A DNA stretch of 64,000 nucleotides, taken from Dyadobacter fermentans DSM 18053 (lineage in GTDB: Bacteria; Bacteroidota; Bacteroidia; Cytophagales; Spirosomataceae). Shown here piece by piece: positions 17,563 through 27,120 of the stretch. The notes under the pieces are model-generated. The model was not told the origin of the DNA. It made no database searches and was given only the letters and a program-made list of their open reading frames with translations. Both the position numbers and the translations under genes were made by a program. Where the stretch lies: the NCBI RefSeq assembly GCF_000023125.1, contig NC_013037.1, positions 2,852,001 through 2,916,000 of the forward strand, written 5' to 3'. Within the stretch, counting starts at the first letter, position 1, and each line of letters begins with the position of its first letter.

Positions 17563-19116
17563 ATGTCTTTACAAAAATTAATGCACCGCAGGAAATTCAT
17601 CGAGCGCTCGCTACTCGGGGCGGGAGGCGTGCTGTTTACGTCGGCAGTGTTGGAAAGTTGCACGTTGAAAGATCATGTGATTCCCAATCCGAATGGGCCT
17701 GTGATCATGCCGCCCATAGGTGAATACGAACTTGACGTGAATGACTCTATAAAAACCGCTATTGTTACCGGACTAAGCATGATTCCTGTGGCTGGCGAAA
17801 TTCTTGGAGGCCTAACCGAAATCTTCTGGCCAGCCTCAAAAAAGGATGTCTGGAGCGAAATCCGAAATCAGTTAGACACATATGTATCTGACAAAATTGC
17901 TAATGATGACTACACACTAGTCGGAACACTATTGACCGGCTTAGGTGGATCCCTAGATCTTTATACCAAAGCAATTGCTGCAGGAGACATAGCTGATACT
18001 GCTAAGCAATGGGATGATACAAGAAACACGTTCGTTACCGCTCTTCCTGAATTTCAATGGAATGGTCACGAGCTGAAGTTACTGCCTCTGTTTGCGCATG
18101 CCGTAACTATGTACCTGGGCCTACTACGCGACGGGATACTCTATGGGAAGGAATGGGGCTTCAATGATATTAAAATTCAGCAGTTAGTTACAGATTTGCA
18201 GGATCGCATCACAAATTACACCGCATATGTTAATGGATGGACTCAGAACGGAGCTGCTGCATTGCAGGCGGTAACCAAAGTAAACAAAGCGACTTGTGAG
18301 CCATTCAAGTCACTTAACGCTTATGATCGTACACTGAAGCTTTCGGTGTTAGACTTTCGGGATACCTGGCCTTATTTCGATGCAACTGTGTATCCTGCAG
18401 GAGCCAAGTTCGAATCTTTTCGTGAAGTTTATTCAGATCCGTTTGGTTCGATATCCAACAGCTCTAACAATAGCCCTATCAGCTTACCATCAGTCCCAAT
18501 GCAGCTTCCTACGAATGTAACTGTGTGGGGTTATAATCGCATTGATGCAGTTCAATTAACCTATCCAACGGGAACTGGCCCCGGAGGCGTTACGCAAACT
18601 GCACGAATGGGGGATGCTGCCGGTGGCAGCAATCAGGCCCCACACGGCGGCGTATTTAACCTAGCTATCAATAATCCGATAACTAAGGTCAGGGCCTATT
18701 ACGCTGCTTACCAGAAAACAGTAGGCGAATCAGACCCCATTGTTGGTGCGATGCAGTTTCAGTTTCATGACGGTACAACAACAGATCTTCTCGGTGGCTT
18801 AGACAAAGGAGCTCCTGGTGGTTGGTCAATGGATACAGGCCTTATTGGTTATGACAATAATGTATTGTCTAGTATTTACATTCACGGAATAGAAAAAACG
18901 ATAGGCAGCGCTGATTGCGTGGTGTTTGGTTTTCAATTTTGGCAGTCACCACAAGCAACGTTTCAGGCGATTGGCAGACTTTACATAACAAGTCCACAAG
19001 AGCGAGCAGCAACAGATTTCCATAGTGCTTTTCCACACCTTGGAATATCTGCCGGGTCGATAAGCAATGAACTGAAGTCGGCCCGCGAGGCTTATTGGAC
19101 CAAAAAGCGCGGATAA
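17563..19116 (+). CDS. Tat-signal lipoprotein with Cry delta-endotoxin N-domain and jacalin-like domain
   Basis: This 517-residue product starts at 17563 (MSLQKLMHRRKFIERS), because that gives a twin-arginine signal (HRRKFIE) followed by a hydrophobic stretch and lipobox LESC. Residues about 58-236 match the helical-bundle Endotoxin_N domain of insecticidal Cry toxins: SMIPVAGEILGGL..FWP, then LLPLFAHAVTMYLGLLRDG (about 172-190), LYGKEWGF and ITNYTAYVNGW, equivalent to the conserved helix 5-6 block of Cry proteins. Residues about 318-460 look like a jacalin/beta-prism lectin domain (GYNRIDAVQLTYPTG, HGGVFNLAINNPITKVRAYYA, VGAMQFQFHDGTT). A pore-forming, glycan-binding toxin anchored or exported via Tat is inferred. 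Family recognition is strong; target and delivery are unknown. Confidence 0.8.
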   Translation: MSLQKLMHRRKFIERSLLGAGGVLFTSAVLESCTLKDHVIPNPNGPVIMPPIGEYELDVNDSIKTAIVTGLSMIPVAGEILGGLTEIFWPASKKDVWSEIRNQLDTYVSDKIANDDYTLVGTLLTGLGGSLDLYTKAIAAGDIADTAKQWDDTRNTFVTALPEFQWNGHELKLLPLFAHAVTMYLGLLRDGILYGKEWGFNDIKIQQLVTDLQDRITNYTAYVNGWTQNGAAALQAVTKVNKATCEPFKSLNAYDRTLKLSVLDFRDTWPYFDATVYPAGAKFESFREVYSDPFGSISNSSNNSPISLPSVPMQLPTNVTVWGYNRIDAVQLTYPTGTGPGGVTQTARMGDAAGGSNQAPHGGVFNLAINNPITKVRAYYAAYQKTVGESDPIVGAMQFQFHDGTTTDLLGGLDKGAPGGWSMDTGLIGYDNNVLSSIYIHGIEKTIGSADCVVFGFQFWQSPQATFQAIGRLYITSPQERAATDFHSAFPHLGISAGSISNELKSAREAYWTKKRG

Positions 19117-19140
19117 TCAGCGTCACTGACGGATGTATGT

Positions 19141-19171
19141 CAATGGCCTGGGCAATTTGCCCAGGCCATTG
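19141..19171 (+). terminator. Hairpin between the Cry-like and lipase genes
   Basis: A 14-bp perfect stem (CAATGGCCTGGGCA, loop ATT, then its complement) lies 25 bp after the Cry-like stop. It has no long T-run afterwards, so it may attenuate rather than fully stop transcription into the lipase gene, or stabilise the upstream mRNA. Confidence 0.6.
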
Positions 19172-19238
19172 AGACATGCTGTATGCAGCATGCTCCCAGA
19201 TTTGATCTCTGGACCACAACATTCTCACAACTTGCAAG

Positions 19239-20390
19239 ATGAAAAGGAACTTTCCGTTTATCGCAGCCATCCTGCTGGCGTTGGCAACCCTGGCCGCATG
19301 TACCGATCACAACTTCCCACCGGTGGCGAGTGAAGCTACACCCCCCACCGAACCCCATAAACGCATTGCATTGCTGTGCATGCTCTCCAATGTAAACTAC
19401 GACCTGGTTGCTGCCTCGGAACAGGAGCTAAGTCAGAACACACTGAGAATCAATGACGCCTTGCAGCACAATGCCGATGTTCGGGATTACCTGGGCACTG
19501 ACTGGCAGGTGGTTTGGGGGCCGGCGATTTCCAACAGCATGAAAAAATCCACCACCAGCGCCGTGGACAGTTTCGTTACCGATAATACCATGTATGTCGC
19601 CCGCGGCACCGACCTGGCGACGGGCAAAGTCATGCATGTAGTGGCCATTGCGGGGACGAATGCGGTGTCGCGGAAAGGTGCGTTTGGAGAAGATTTTAAT
19701 GTGATCAGAGAAAAGGATTGGGGCGCGCCGAATAGCGGAAAAATCAGCGCGGGCAGCGCGCTGGGGTTCAATATCCTGAATGCAATGACCGATCCTGCCA
19801 CCGGAAAAACGCTGCTTGAATTTCTGGGTACACTGAATGATGCAGGCCCGGCCGAGGTCGCCTTCACGGGCCATAGCCTGGGCGCAACATTGTCGCCGCT
19901 GATGGCCCTGAAATTCATCGAGCAAAAGCAGCAGAAGGGTTACACTAACGTTAACGTAAGCGTTTATCCCATCGCCGGTCCTACGCCCGGCGACAAAAAG
20001 TTTGCCGCGTATGCCGGCGGACAATTTGGCGCGGGATATCATTCGGTGATCAACGCCAACGACATTGTTCCTCATGCCTGGCAGAAAGATATGTTCGGGA
20101 AAATTCCCTCGATGTACAAAAATGCTCCCCCGTTCAACCCGGGCGGTTCAGGCGGGTTTCACTTGGCGGTTAAGGAGCAGTTGGAGTTTGATGCGCTCAA
20201 ACTGGTTATCGACTTAAAAACCTACCAGCGCATTGCCCCCGAGCGGGAGTTTGTTTTCCAGGGCAAAGCGAATGTTTACCCGGATGGGTCCGGCACCTAC
20301 TTTAAAGAAGCCAAGTATCAGCACGTCATTGCGTATTACATCGATGCATTCCAGTTTCCACAATCGGTTATTGATGCCATTTCTGAATGA
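19239..20390 (+). CDS. Lipase-like (class 3) lipoprotein
   Basis: The 383-residue product has a lipoprotein signal (ILLALATLAAC). It contains the alpha/beta-hydrolase nucleophile elbow GHSLGA (Ser near residue 213), an Asp in NANDIVPH and a His in GGFHLA that complete a plausible triad. The surrounding pattern (AFTGHSLGATLSPLMALKF, YPIAGPTPGD) is that of Lipase_3 proteins. It should hydrolyse an ester such as a lipid at the cell envelope. It follows the Cry-like gene in the same orientation, so membrane lipid attack together with the pore-forming domain is conceivable but unproven. Confidence 0.82.
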   Translation: MKRNFPFIAAILLALATLAACTDHNFPPVASEATPPTEPHKRIALLCMLSNVNYDLVAASEQELSQNTLRINDALQHNADVRDYLGTDWQVVWGPAISNSMKKSTTSAVDSFVTDNTMYVARGTDLATGKVMHVVAIAGTNAVSRKGAFGEDFNVIREKDWGAPNSGKISAGSALGFNILNAMTDPATGKTLLEFLGTLNDAGPAEVAFTGHSLGATLSPLMALKFIEQKQQKGYTNVNVSVYPIAGPTPGDKKFAAYAGGQFGAGYHSVINANDIVPHAWQKDMFGKIPSMYKNAPPFNPGGSGGFHLAVKEQLEFDALKLVIDLKTYQRIAPEREFVFQGKANVYPDGSGTYFKEAKYQHVIAYYIDAFQFPQSVIDAISE

Positions 20391-20466
20391 TTTGAAACAG
20401 GACTGAAAATGAATGATATGATGGCTAAGCTCTCCGCAGTTATTGTGGTTTAAGTAAATACAAAAC

Positions 20467-21630
20467 ATGAAAAGAATATTTAATCTGCTCACCCTGATCA
20501 TCTTTGGAATGCTTGTTTGGATGACTTCCAGCTGTGATGATAAGGAGGGTAACAAGGCAGGTCCGCAGCCTGGAAATGGTACATTCATTGATCTGGGTGA
20601 GATTCCCATGCCAGTTGCCGGACATGCTGACTTTGCTGAAAATGAATTTCAAATAGCCGCATATAGCAACAATGTAGTTTTTGTGGCCACCTCCGATGGT
20701 TTATGGAAGAACAATCTGCTTACCAAAGAATGGTCCAGAAGCGGTTTCGATGGAAAAAAAGTTTCCTGCATTTTCAAGCATCCCAATATTGTAAATAAGC
20801 TTTTTGCCGGCGTCATGCCAGCCGAAAATTCGACTGAAAAATCGCTGTTTATTTCCAATGACAGTGGTGAAACCTGGAAAGCTGCTCAGTCGCCTGTTCA
20901 CGATGATCTGGACAATGTTTATGAAACCTACGTGTGCATAGCCGTAAGGCCGGATCATCCCGATCACATTTACGCCAATTTAGCAGGAGGTACCATGATT
21001 GCGGTTTCGACCGATGGAGGGAATACCTGGAAACGCATGAATGATGAAGCGCATTCCAGTTTTGGTTACAGAAGCAATATCGTGTTCCTGCCCAATAATC
21101 CGGACCAGCTCTTTCAGGGAAGTGAAAACCCCTTCGATGATGCCTGGCTGGGCCGATACGACATTGATGCGAAAGACCCTGCTCGGCTCAAAAATTTTAT
21201 CAAAGTAGCGGATGTAAATGTCTTCGGAAACAGAAGGCCGGTTGAACTTCAAACTAATGCATTCACGGGCAGCAGCATTTACGTGGGCCAGGAAGGCGCA
21301 CTGGCCAAGGTAACCGGCTCAGCTACCCAGTTCATATTTAAAGCCCAAGAAGAAAATCCGGCGGTTCCATATACCTATGTCTATGGTATCTGGATAGATC
21401 CAAAAGATCCTAAGCATATCCTGTTTGGTGGCAGTGTGAATGGTAGTCAAACATCGGCAAACCTGTTCGAAACCTTCGACGAAGGAAAGCATATCATTAC
21501 GGTAACGCAAGTTCCAGGTCCGGCCAACATCCAAGTCGCTAAGATACTCGCGACGGAAACAGATCCTGTGATTGTTGCATACGATCCTGACATCAGGAAA
21601 ATCAGGCTGTTTGTTTACAAGCCAAGGTAA
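20467..21630 (+). CDS. Lipoprotein with BNR/sortilin-type propeller
   Basis: The 387-residue product starts with a lipoprotein signal (MLVWMTSSC). It carries repeated Asp-box-like segments (SLFISNDSGETWKAA, MIAVSTDGGNTWKRM, NLFETFDEGKH) that mark a beta-propeller of the sortilin/BNR type. No catalytic residues of sialidases can be recognised, so binding rather than hydrolysis is likely. It is the third lipoprotein of this cluster, 76 bp after the lipase gene, and upstream of tatA. Confidence 0.8.
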   Translation: MKRIFNLLTLIIFGMLVWMTSSCDDKEGNKAGPQPGNGTFIDLGEIPMPVAGHADFAENEFQIAAYSNNVVFVATSDGLWKNNLLTKEWSRSGFDGKKVSCIFKHPNIVNKLFAGVMPAENSTEKSLFISNDSGETWKAAQSPVHDDLDNVYETYVCIAVRPDHPDHIYANLAGGTMIAVSTDGGNTWKRMNDEAHSSFGYRSNIVFLPNNPDQLFQGSENPFDDAWLGRYDIDAKDPARLKNFIKVADVNVFGNRRPVELQTNAFTGSSIYVGQEGALAKVTGSATQFIFKAQEENPAVPYTYVYGIWIDPKDPKHILFGGSVNGSQTSANLFETFDEGKHIITVTQVPGPANIQVAKILATETDPVIVAYDPDIRKIRLFVYKPR

Positions 21631-21693
21631 AGCTTTGCAGTATGTCAGCCTGTTCTGAAACAAGAATTTTATCTCATTTAAACTTCAATAACC

Positions 21694-21885
21694 ATGATTT
21701 CTGCAAGCATTTTAGCTTTTGTGCGCCTGGGCGGCCAGGAAATGATTTTTCTGTTGGTGGCCATCCTTCTGTTGTTTGGGGCGAAAAAGATTCCGGATCT
21801 CGCCAAAGGATTGGGGAAAGGCATCAGAGAATTTAAAGATGCCACCAGCGATGTGAGGAAAAGCATTGAGGATGCCCAATCATGA
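21694..21885 (+). CDS. tatA: Twin-arginine translocase TatA/E subunit
   Basis: The 63-residue protein has the TatA architecture: a short N-terminal membrane helix ([21 protein letters not shown]) with the FG-x-KKIP hinge, an amphipathic helix ([14 protein letters not shown]) and a short charged tail. TatA oligomers form the translocation pore for folded Tat substrates. Its location two genes downstream of a Tat-signal protein is notable, since tatA is normally elsewhere with tatC. The stop overlaps the start of the FAD monooxygenase gene (ATGA). Confidence 0.92.
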   Translation: MISASILAFVRLGGQEMIFLLVAILLLFGAKKIPDLAKGLGKGIREFKDATSDVRKSIEDAQS

Positions 21886-23525
21886 TGCATGCTGTCCTTA
21901 TTGTAGGCGCGGGCCCGGTTGGCCTGGTAATGGCCGCTGAGCTGGCCAGGCATCATGTCCGTTGCCGCATCATTGATACCCTCCAAAAGCCATTGCCTTA
22001 CTGCCGCGCGCTAAGCACTACCACCAGAACCCTTGAAGTCTTCGAAGACATGGGTATCCTGCAAAAAGCAGTAGATGCAGGAATCTGGCTCAGCGGGCGC
22101 CGTGTCGCCTACGCGGGCGGACCAGCCCGGGACTATCCCGAACAGTCGGGTGATTTTCCCTATTCACACACTTATTTAAATATTCCGCAGCCTGAGACCG
22201 AGCGTATTCTCACCGAGCATCTATCTGCATTAGGTATAGAGGTCGAGCGCGGGCTTACCCTCAAAGGATTAACGCAGGATGATGATGCGGTTTCTGTGCT
22301 GCTGGAATCCAGCGATGGAAAAATGGAAGAAACCCAATTTCCATACGTAATTGGTTGCGATGGGGCCCATAGCTTTGTCCGCAAAGCAGCAGGTATTGAT
22401 TTTGAAGGTGAAATGATGCCCTTTGAATTTATGCTAGCCGATGTTAAGATAGATTGGCAACTTCCCAGCGGTTATTCATTCCAGTCAATTCATCCAGCTA
22501 TTAATACTCCGCCGGATTTTCTTGTTGCAGTCCCCTTGCCAGAGCCTGGCCGGTACCGGGTTTCTATGTTGGCTCCTACCGCTGACATGACATCAGAATT
22601 AGGTACGGACCACGGGATCCAATCCGAGCGGCCAGCACCTGGTCTGGATGTATTTCAGAAAAAAGCAAACGATCTGATGGGTGAACCTGCCCGGCTCAGT
22701 GCGCTTCGCTGGTCGTCTATTTTCCGGATCAGTATGCGACTGGCAACATCTTATCAGGCGGGTAATGTCTTTATAGCCGGCGACGCTGCACATATCCACC
22801 CCCCGACAGGTGGCCAGGGAATGAATACAGGTATACAGGATGCATATAATCTAGCCTGGAAGCTTGCGCTCGTCCTGAAAAAAAAGTCGCCACAGAGCTT
22901 GCTGGAAAGTTACACGCTAGAACGGCGGGCAGAAGCCGAAAACGTGATTGAGCGTACGATCCGGGCGACCATGAACACTGGTCCGGCTGGCTTCAAAAGT
23001 GACCGGTTGGCTGATAGCCAACTTCTTGTTTCCTACCGGAGCTCTTCCTGGGTTCATCCAATCGGAGACCAGGCTTGGACCTCCGATCTCAGGCCGGGAG
23101 ACCGTGCCCCTGATTGCGCTGGTTTACGGCAGCAGAGGATCGGTTATCCATTTCGGCTTTTTTATCTTTTGAAAGGCACAGCACATGTTTTGTTGTTTGA
23201 CTTACGTGATCCTACACCGCACTGCCCGGATGAGCTGCACGCTTTGGTGCGAGACTTGCGGTCCGAGTTTGGTGAAGAAATCGGCCTGTACCTGCGTATC
23301 ATAGCCATTACCTCAAAGCCACAGCAGTTGAATGTTCACACTGTGTCTGACATTACCTGGGTATTCGATCCGGACGAATCCTTTGCAAGGGCCTATTCCT
23401 CACAAAATAAAGCCAGTTGGTTGATCAGACCTGACGGGTATATAAGCTGGTGTCATGTAGGTTATAATAGCCAAGATTTGTTGCCTTATCTGCGAAAGGT
23501 CTTTATTAGTGATATGAGTACTTGA
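21882..23525 (+). CDS. FAD-dependent aromatic monooxygenase
   Basis: This 547-residue flavoprotein belongs to the PheA/TfdB/PgaE class A monooxygenases. The Rossmann motif [14 protein letters not shown] is at residues 8-21, the DG motif [14 protein letters not shown] near 165, and the second FAD motif [16 protein letters not shown] with Asp near 300. The C-terminal thioredoxin-like domain (residues about 400-547) is complete. It should hydroxylate a phenol or polyketide with NAD(P)H and oxygen; the substrate is unknown. It overlaps tatA by 4 bp, so the two are translationally coupled, although a functional link is not obvious. Confidence 0.9.
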   Translation: MMHAVLIVGAGPVGLVMAAELARHHVRCRIIDTLQKPLPYCRALSTTTRTLEVFEDMGILQKAVDAGIWLSGRRVAYAGGPARDYPEQSGDFPYSHTYLNIPQPETERILTEHLSALGIEVERGLTLKGLTQDDDAVSVLLESSDGKMEETQFPYVIGCDGAHSFVRKAAGIDFEGEMMPFEFMLADVKIDWQLPSGYSFQSIHPAINTPPDFLVAVPLPEPGRYRVSMLAPTADMTSELGTDHGIQSERPAPGLDVFQKKANDLMGEPARLSALRWSSIFRISMRLATSYQAGNVFIAGDAAHIHPPTGGQGMNTGIQDAYNLAWKLALVLKKKSPQSLLESYTLERRAEAENVIERTIRATMNTGPAGFKSDRLADSQLLVSYRSSSWVHPIGDQAWTSDLRPGDRAPDCAGLRQQRIGYPFRLFYLLKGTAHVLLFDLRDPTPHCPDELHALVRDLRSEFGEEIGLYLRIIAITSKPQQLNVHTVSDITWVFDPDESFARAYSSQNKASWLIRPDGYISWCHVGYNSQDLLPYLRKVFISDMST

Positions 23526-23589
23526 TAGGCTATATCGAAAAATCCATTACTTTTCTGAGGTATCTTCTATCTGCAGAGTATTGGTATTT

Positions 23590-23622
23590 AACATAATGTA
23601 GGTTGTATAACTTACATTATGT
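23590..23622. terminator. Imperfect inverted repeat AACATAATGTA
   Basis: A 15-bp arm pairs with its complement at one mismatch (GGTT/AAGTT end), with a 4-nt loop, between the monooxygenase stop and the nucleotidyltransferase gene. A terminator or an operator are both possible. The right arm and the next bases resemble 24966-25005 downstream of the VOC gene. Confidence 0.45.
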
Positions 23623-23723
23623 TAAGTAACAATTCTTACAACCATCTACTTTAAGTGAATGCTGCTATGAACTAAAATTAGCTCCGGTTAGTTACATGTT
23701 AATTTTCTAACCACTAGCAGGAA

Positions 23724-24506
23724 ATGATACCCTACGATTACCAAAAATTTGTCGACTCACTTCGCAGTCACCTTCAATCCAATATCGAATTTTTAGGACT
23801 AGCGGTCGGAGGATCGTGGATAGACAATCAGCTTGATTCGTTTTCCGACATTGACCTTATACTAGTACATCGAAGTCCTCAGATTCCCATGGCTGACCGT
23901 CGAGCGCTTGCCAAGGCATTTGGAAACTTATTAGCCTGTTTTTCAGGTGAACACGTTGGGGAACCAAGATTATTGATCTGCCTTTACGACAATCCAATAC
24001 TGCATGTTGATCTTAAATTTGTGGCAATGACTGACATGAGTAGCCGTATAGAAGAACCTATCATTCTGTGGGAACGCGATAACATGCTGACAGCTTACCT
24101 AAAACACTCGCAAGCAAATTTTCCCTTTCCGGACTTTCAGTGGATCGAGGACAGATTCTGGGTCTGGATCCACTATGCTGCTGCAAAAATTGGGAGAGGC
24201 GAGCTATTTGAAACGCTGACTTTCTTTTCTTTCATACAGCAGACAGTTTTGGGACCATTACTGCTCATTAGAAATGGCTTACTTCCGAAAGGAGTCCGTA
24301 AACTGGAAATGTTACTTCCTAAGGAAGATTTGTTGGCTATGCAAGCCACTATCGCGAAATATGACCAAATCTCTTGCCTCGAAGCATTAAAAAACATCAT
24401 TGATCTTTATCTAAGCTTGCGCGAAAGCGTTATACCATCTTCGGTGGTCCGCCAAGAGCACGCCGAAGCAAGGGTAAAAGAATATGTAAATAATTTTTCA
24501 TTTTAG
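23724..24506 (+). CDS. Nucleotidyltransferase domain protein (drug-modification-like)
   Basis: The 260-residue protein shows the polymerase-beta nucleotidyltransferase motif GGSWIDNQLDSFSDIDL at residues 29-45 (G-S...D-x-D) with a third acidic residue in LHVDLKF. The remaining helical C-terminal part resembles lincosamide- and aminoglycoside-nucleotidyltransferases as well as sequences annotated in databases as antiporters by error. It likely transfers AMP to a small molecule in the cytoplasm; the substrate is unknown. It is followed by a VOC gene after 28 bp. Confidence 0.8.
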   Translation: MIPYDYQKFVDSLRSHLQSNIEFLGLAVGGSWIDNQLDSFSDIDLILVHRSPQIPMADRRALAKAFGNLLACFSGEHVGEPRLLICLYDNPILHVDLKFVAMTDMSSRIEEPIILWERDNMLTAYLKHSQANFPFPDFQWIEDRFWVWIHYAAAKIGRGELFETLTFFSFIQQTVLGPLLLIRNGLLPKGVRKLEMLLPKEDLLAMQATIAKYDQISCLEALKNIIDLYLSLRESVIPSSVVRQEHAEARVKEYVNNFSF

Positions 24507-24534
24507 GCCCGATTACTTTAGACAGGTAATTCTC

Positions 24535-24933
24535 ATGAGACACATTGCCCATGTAAGCCTCGTTGTACATGACTATGACGAAGCGATTGCTTTTTATACT
24601 CAAAAACTTGGTTTCGATTTGATTGAAGACACTTGGTTAAGCATCGAAAAGCGTTGGGTGCTGGTAATGCCTAAAGGATCTACGTGCAGTATATTGCTAG
24701 CAAAAGCGACAACAGATGAGCAGAGCGCCGTGGTGGGGAACCAAACAGGGGGACGAGTCTTTCTCTTTTTATACACTGACGATTTTTGGACCGATTATGC
24801 GAGCCTACTCGAAAACGGTGTTTCCTTTGTCAGGCCACCGACGGAGCATGATTATGGCTTGGTAGCTGTGTTCACCGATTTGTATGGCAATATGTGGGAC
24901 CTGCTACAACCTGCCAGCAACGGGCAAGAGTAG
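24535..24933 (+). CDS. VOC family protein (glyoxalase/bleomycin-resistance fold)
   Basis: A 132-residue single-module VOC protein: HVSLVVHDYDEAIAFYTQKLGF at the N-terminus, GRVFLFLYTDDFWTDYASLLENGVSF, then FTDLYGNMWDLLQP at the C-terminus. Candidate metal ligands are His5 and the last Asp/Glu region, incompletely conserved. It may be a dimeric metalloenzyme or binding protein. Cotranscribed with the nucleotidyltransferase. Confidence 0.85.
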   Translation: MRHIAHVSLVVHDYDEAIAFYTQKLGFDLIEDTWLSIEKRWVLVMPKGSTCSILLAKATTDEQSAVVGNQTGGRVFLFLYTDDFWTDYASLLENGVSFVRPPTEHDYGLVAVFTDLYGNMWDLLQPASNGQE

Positions 24934-25080
24934 TGCCTTGTAAAGTGTGCACTACATAAAATTTATATAAGTTATCTTATGTTAAATAGAATTTGTAAGG
25001 TTAGGAATGCGATTCCTAGTTTTACAGACGTAATCATGTTGGATTTGAATACAAAGCTCTAGCGGACTCCCTGCGTTATC

Positions 25081-25635
25081 TCATAAGATCGGCACTAACC
25101 TGCTGATCGTTTTTACGAGGTTACTATAAGAGGTATTACCCGATATCTTTACACCTTTGCCGGCGACCGTCATCGAAATGGTCGGACACGTATCGATCCG
25201 GTTGATAACCGCTTTCTGCTGGTCGTGATGGAGCGCCTTTCGTGAAAAATGTGAGCCTAGATCCCTGCCAAACCGGTTCATTTCAAACATTCCCGAATTG
25301 ATTCTGCTTACCCGCTTCGCAATCTCAACCAAGGTATCAAGTTTGGAAATATCCAGGTGCTGGTTAATAGACGCATCACGTAGCGCATCCAGGTAAATCC
25401 CAGATGCCTGCGCGGATTGCAATGAAACGGCTTTAACGGCCAGTGCTGCATTCTGCCCACTACTTCTCCCCTTCTTTTCTTCCGCATATTCGGGCGTGTT
25501 TGTCATACAAATCTGCAATTTGAAGAGCTTGCCGAACTCATCGGTAAACTGCTTCCAGGCCTCACGCATTGCCCAGCTGTCAGTACATGCCGGGTGCGTA
25601 TAGTAAATTACTCGAAGTTGATTATCAGTATGCAT
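25081..25635 (-). CDS. DsbA-family / SpxH-like protein
   Basis: A 184-residue protein beginning with a thioredoxin-like strand and THPACTDSWAMREAWKQF. Its helical insert and the GNTSYSNLVKTI end fit the DsbA-like family that includes the ClpXP adaptor SpxH/YjbH. Only the first cysteine of the CxxC motif is kept (CTDS), so redox activity would be limited. It lies 27 bp downstream of the response regulator gene on the same strand. Confidence 0.75.
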   Translation of the reverse strand: MHTDNQLRVIYYTHPACTDSWAMREAWKQFTDEFGKLFKLQICMTNTPEYAEEKKGRSSGQNAALAVKAVSLQSAQASGIYLDALRDASINQHLDISKLDTLVEIAKRVSRINSGMFEMNRFGRDLGSHFSRKALHHDQQKAVINRIDTCPTISMTVAGKGVKISGNTSYSNLVKTISRLVPIL

Positions 25636-25662
25636 CCTGATTCAGGTTTAGGAATTTCAATA

Positions 25663-26136
25663 TTACTTACTCGCAAAAAGCGAATGGTTCGCACTCTCGA
25701 GAACGATCTCATCACAGCTGATGCACCTCCAATCATATACGAGCAGCCGGGATAATAGCGCACATAGCTCAGGATAGGTCGATGGTTTACAGATGTAAGC
25801 ACTCGCGCCTAGCATTTGTGAGGATTCAATCAATGCCTTCGAAGCTGCTGTCGAAAGCATTATGACCGGTACAGGGTCAACTAGTGCTTTTCTTACCTCA
25901 GAAAGCGTCTCCATTCCGTTTTTGATCGGCATATTGACATCTAGAAAGATAATGTCCGGCGTGGAGTCCGCACTAATTAGCTCCTCAACCAACTGCTGAC
26001 CATTGGATGCAATGTGAAGCTTGTGCGGCAGGTTAATTTCTTCAAGCGCCTGCTGGAAAAACAGGACATCATCACTGTCATCATCTGCTAAGAAAATAGT
26101 GATCTCGTCTTTTTCATATGTTTTTTTTGATCCCAT
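25663..26136 (-). CDS. Single-domain response regulator (REC)
   Basis: The 157-residue product is a stand-alone receiver: acidic pair in LADDDSDDV, phospho-acceptor Asp in IIFLDVNMPIKNG, conserved Thr/Ser in IMLSTAAS and Lys in YICKPSTYPEL. It has no output domain, so it probably acts through protein contacts in a phosphorelay, as CheY-like proteins beside hybrid kinases do. No cognate kinase is adjacent. Confidence 0.92.
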   Translation of the reverse strand: MGSKKTYEKDEITIFLADDDSDDVLFFQQALEEINLPHKLHIASNGQQLVEELISADSTPDIIFLDVNMPIKNGMETLSEVRKALVDPVPVIMLSTAASKALIESSQMLGASAYICKPSTYPELCALLSRLLVYDWRCISCDEIVLESANHSLFASK

Positions 26137-26519
26137 CTCATAAAGGATAACGTAGAAAAAGTAGCCTAATGGCTAATGAGAAGAGAGGTTCGCGTGTAAG
26201 AATAATCAAGGTACGCCTTTGTCAGCTAAATCACTAATTAAAAGACTGTTAATTCACGCCGAATTAATAGAAGCACCTCGATCAATTCTAACCGACGAGA
26301 AAGCATTGAACGCAATATTTTTACCGAAACCTACATTTGCAGATTTCTTCATTGCTAGCAATTTTTAAGCGGTTGCTGACCGCTTGTGCAAATAAGCTGG
26401 GTGTATCAGAAACTCGACTGCATCTTGTCGATTCGAGAGGGGTAACGTTGTTGAAACCAGAATGCTGGTTTCATAACTAGCTAAGCACTGAAAGCTCGCC
26501 GATAAAATTGAGGTGAGCT
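26137..26519. other. Intergenic stretch
   Basis: No reading frame, hairpin with T-run or RNA gene could be recognised in this AT-rich spacer; it likely contains the response-regulator promoter. Confidence 0.4.
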
Positions 26520-26942
26520 CTAGTCTAAATAATTTGAATCTCGTCTGGCCTTCGCTTTTGTCCAGCGAAGCGGACTATCATAACTTTTACTGAAGAATCG
26601 ACGATTACTGACACTCTGTCCGGTAGGTCGCAGGATCGTGTAATATATTAGATTTTCGACCTTGTGTACCCGATAGAACTCATTCTTATAATATCGGAAC
26701 ATCCGGCCATGTCGATCTTCATAACCCCAAATGCTATCTTTTGGTATTCGTTCAGTATGACCATCCTTATATTTGACCGTTATCACGTTTGAAAAAGCCC
26801 AATTCTGTCTAATCGATTTAATAGCTGCCCCTTGGCCAGATTGATTTATGGTATGGCTTGAATACAGTACCCGTTGGGCCTGCCCTTGCCCAGCAAATGC
26901 TAGTGTCATTCCGAATAGGCAAATGAATCGATTCATAATCAA
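26520..26942 (-). CDS. Secreted hypothetical protein, 140 aa
   Basis: The N-terminus MNRFICLFGMTLAFAGQGQAQ is a Sec signal peptide with cleavage after AQ. The mature domain is basic and aromatic-rich (SIWGYEDRHGRMFRYYKNEFYRVHKVEN). The pattern VKYKDGHTERIPKDSIWGYEDRHGRMFRYY occurs in small periplasmic Bacteroidota proteins of unknown role. Start chosen at the second Met because it directly precedes the signal. Confidence 0.65.
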   Translation of the reverse strand: MIMNRFICLFGMTLAFAGQGQAQRVLYSSHTINQSGQGAAIKSIRQNWAFSNVITVKYKDGHTERIPKDSIWGYEDRHGRMFRYYKNEFYRVHKVENLIYYTILRPTGQSVSNRRFFSKSYDSPLRWTKAKARRDSNYLD

Positions 26943-27120
26943 AGCCTTTTAAGTTGAAACTACCAATTTACTAAAATTAACTTTGTTGAATCAATGATAT
27001 GAACTGTCAGAAAGCAATATCGTAATTAAGACTTAGAGACCGGGAACACCCAGCGGCTACAGTACAGACTGAAGGGAGACACATGATCTTTGAAATCATA
27101 AGTGTCGTGGACACCATAAT

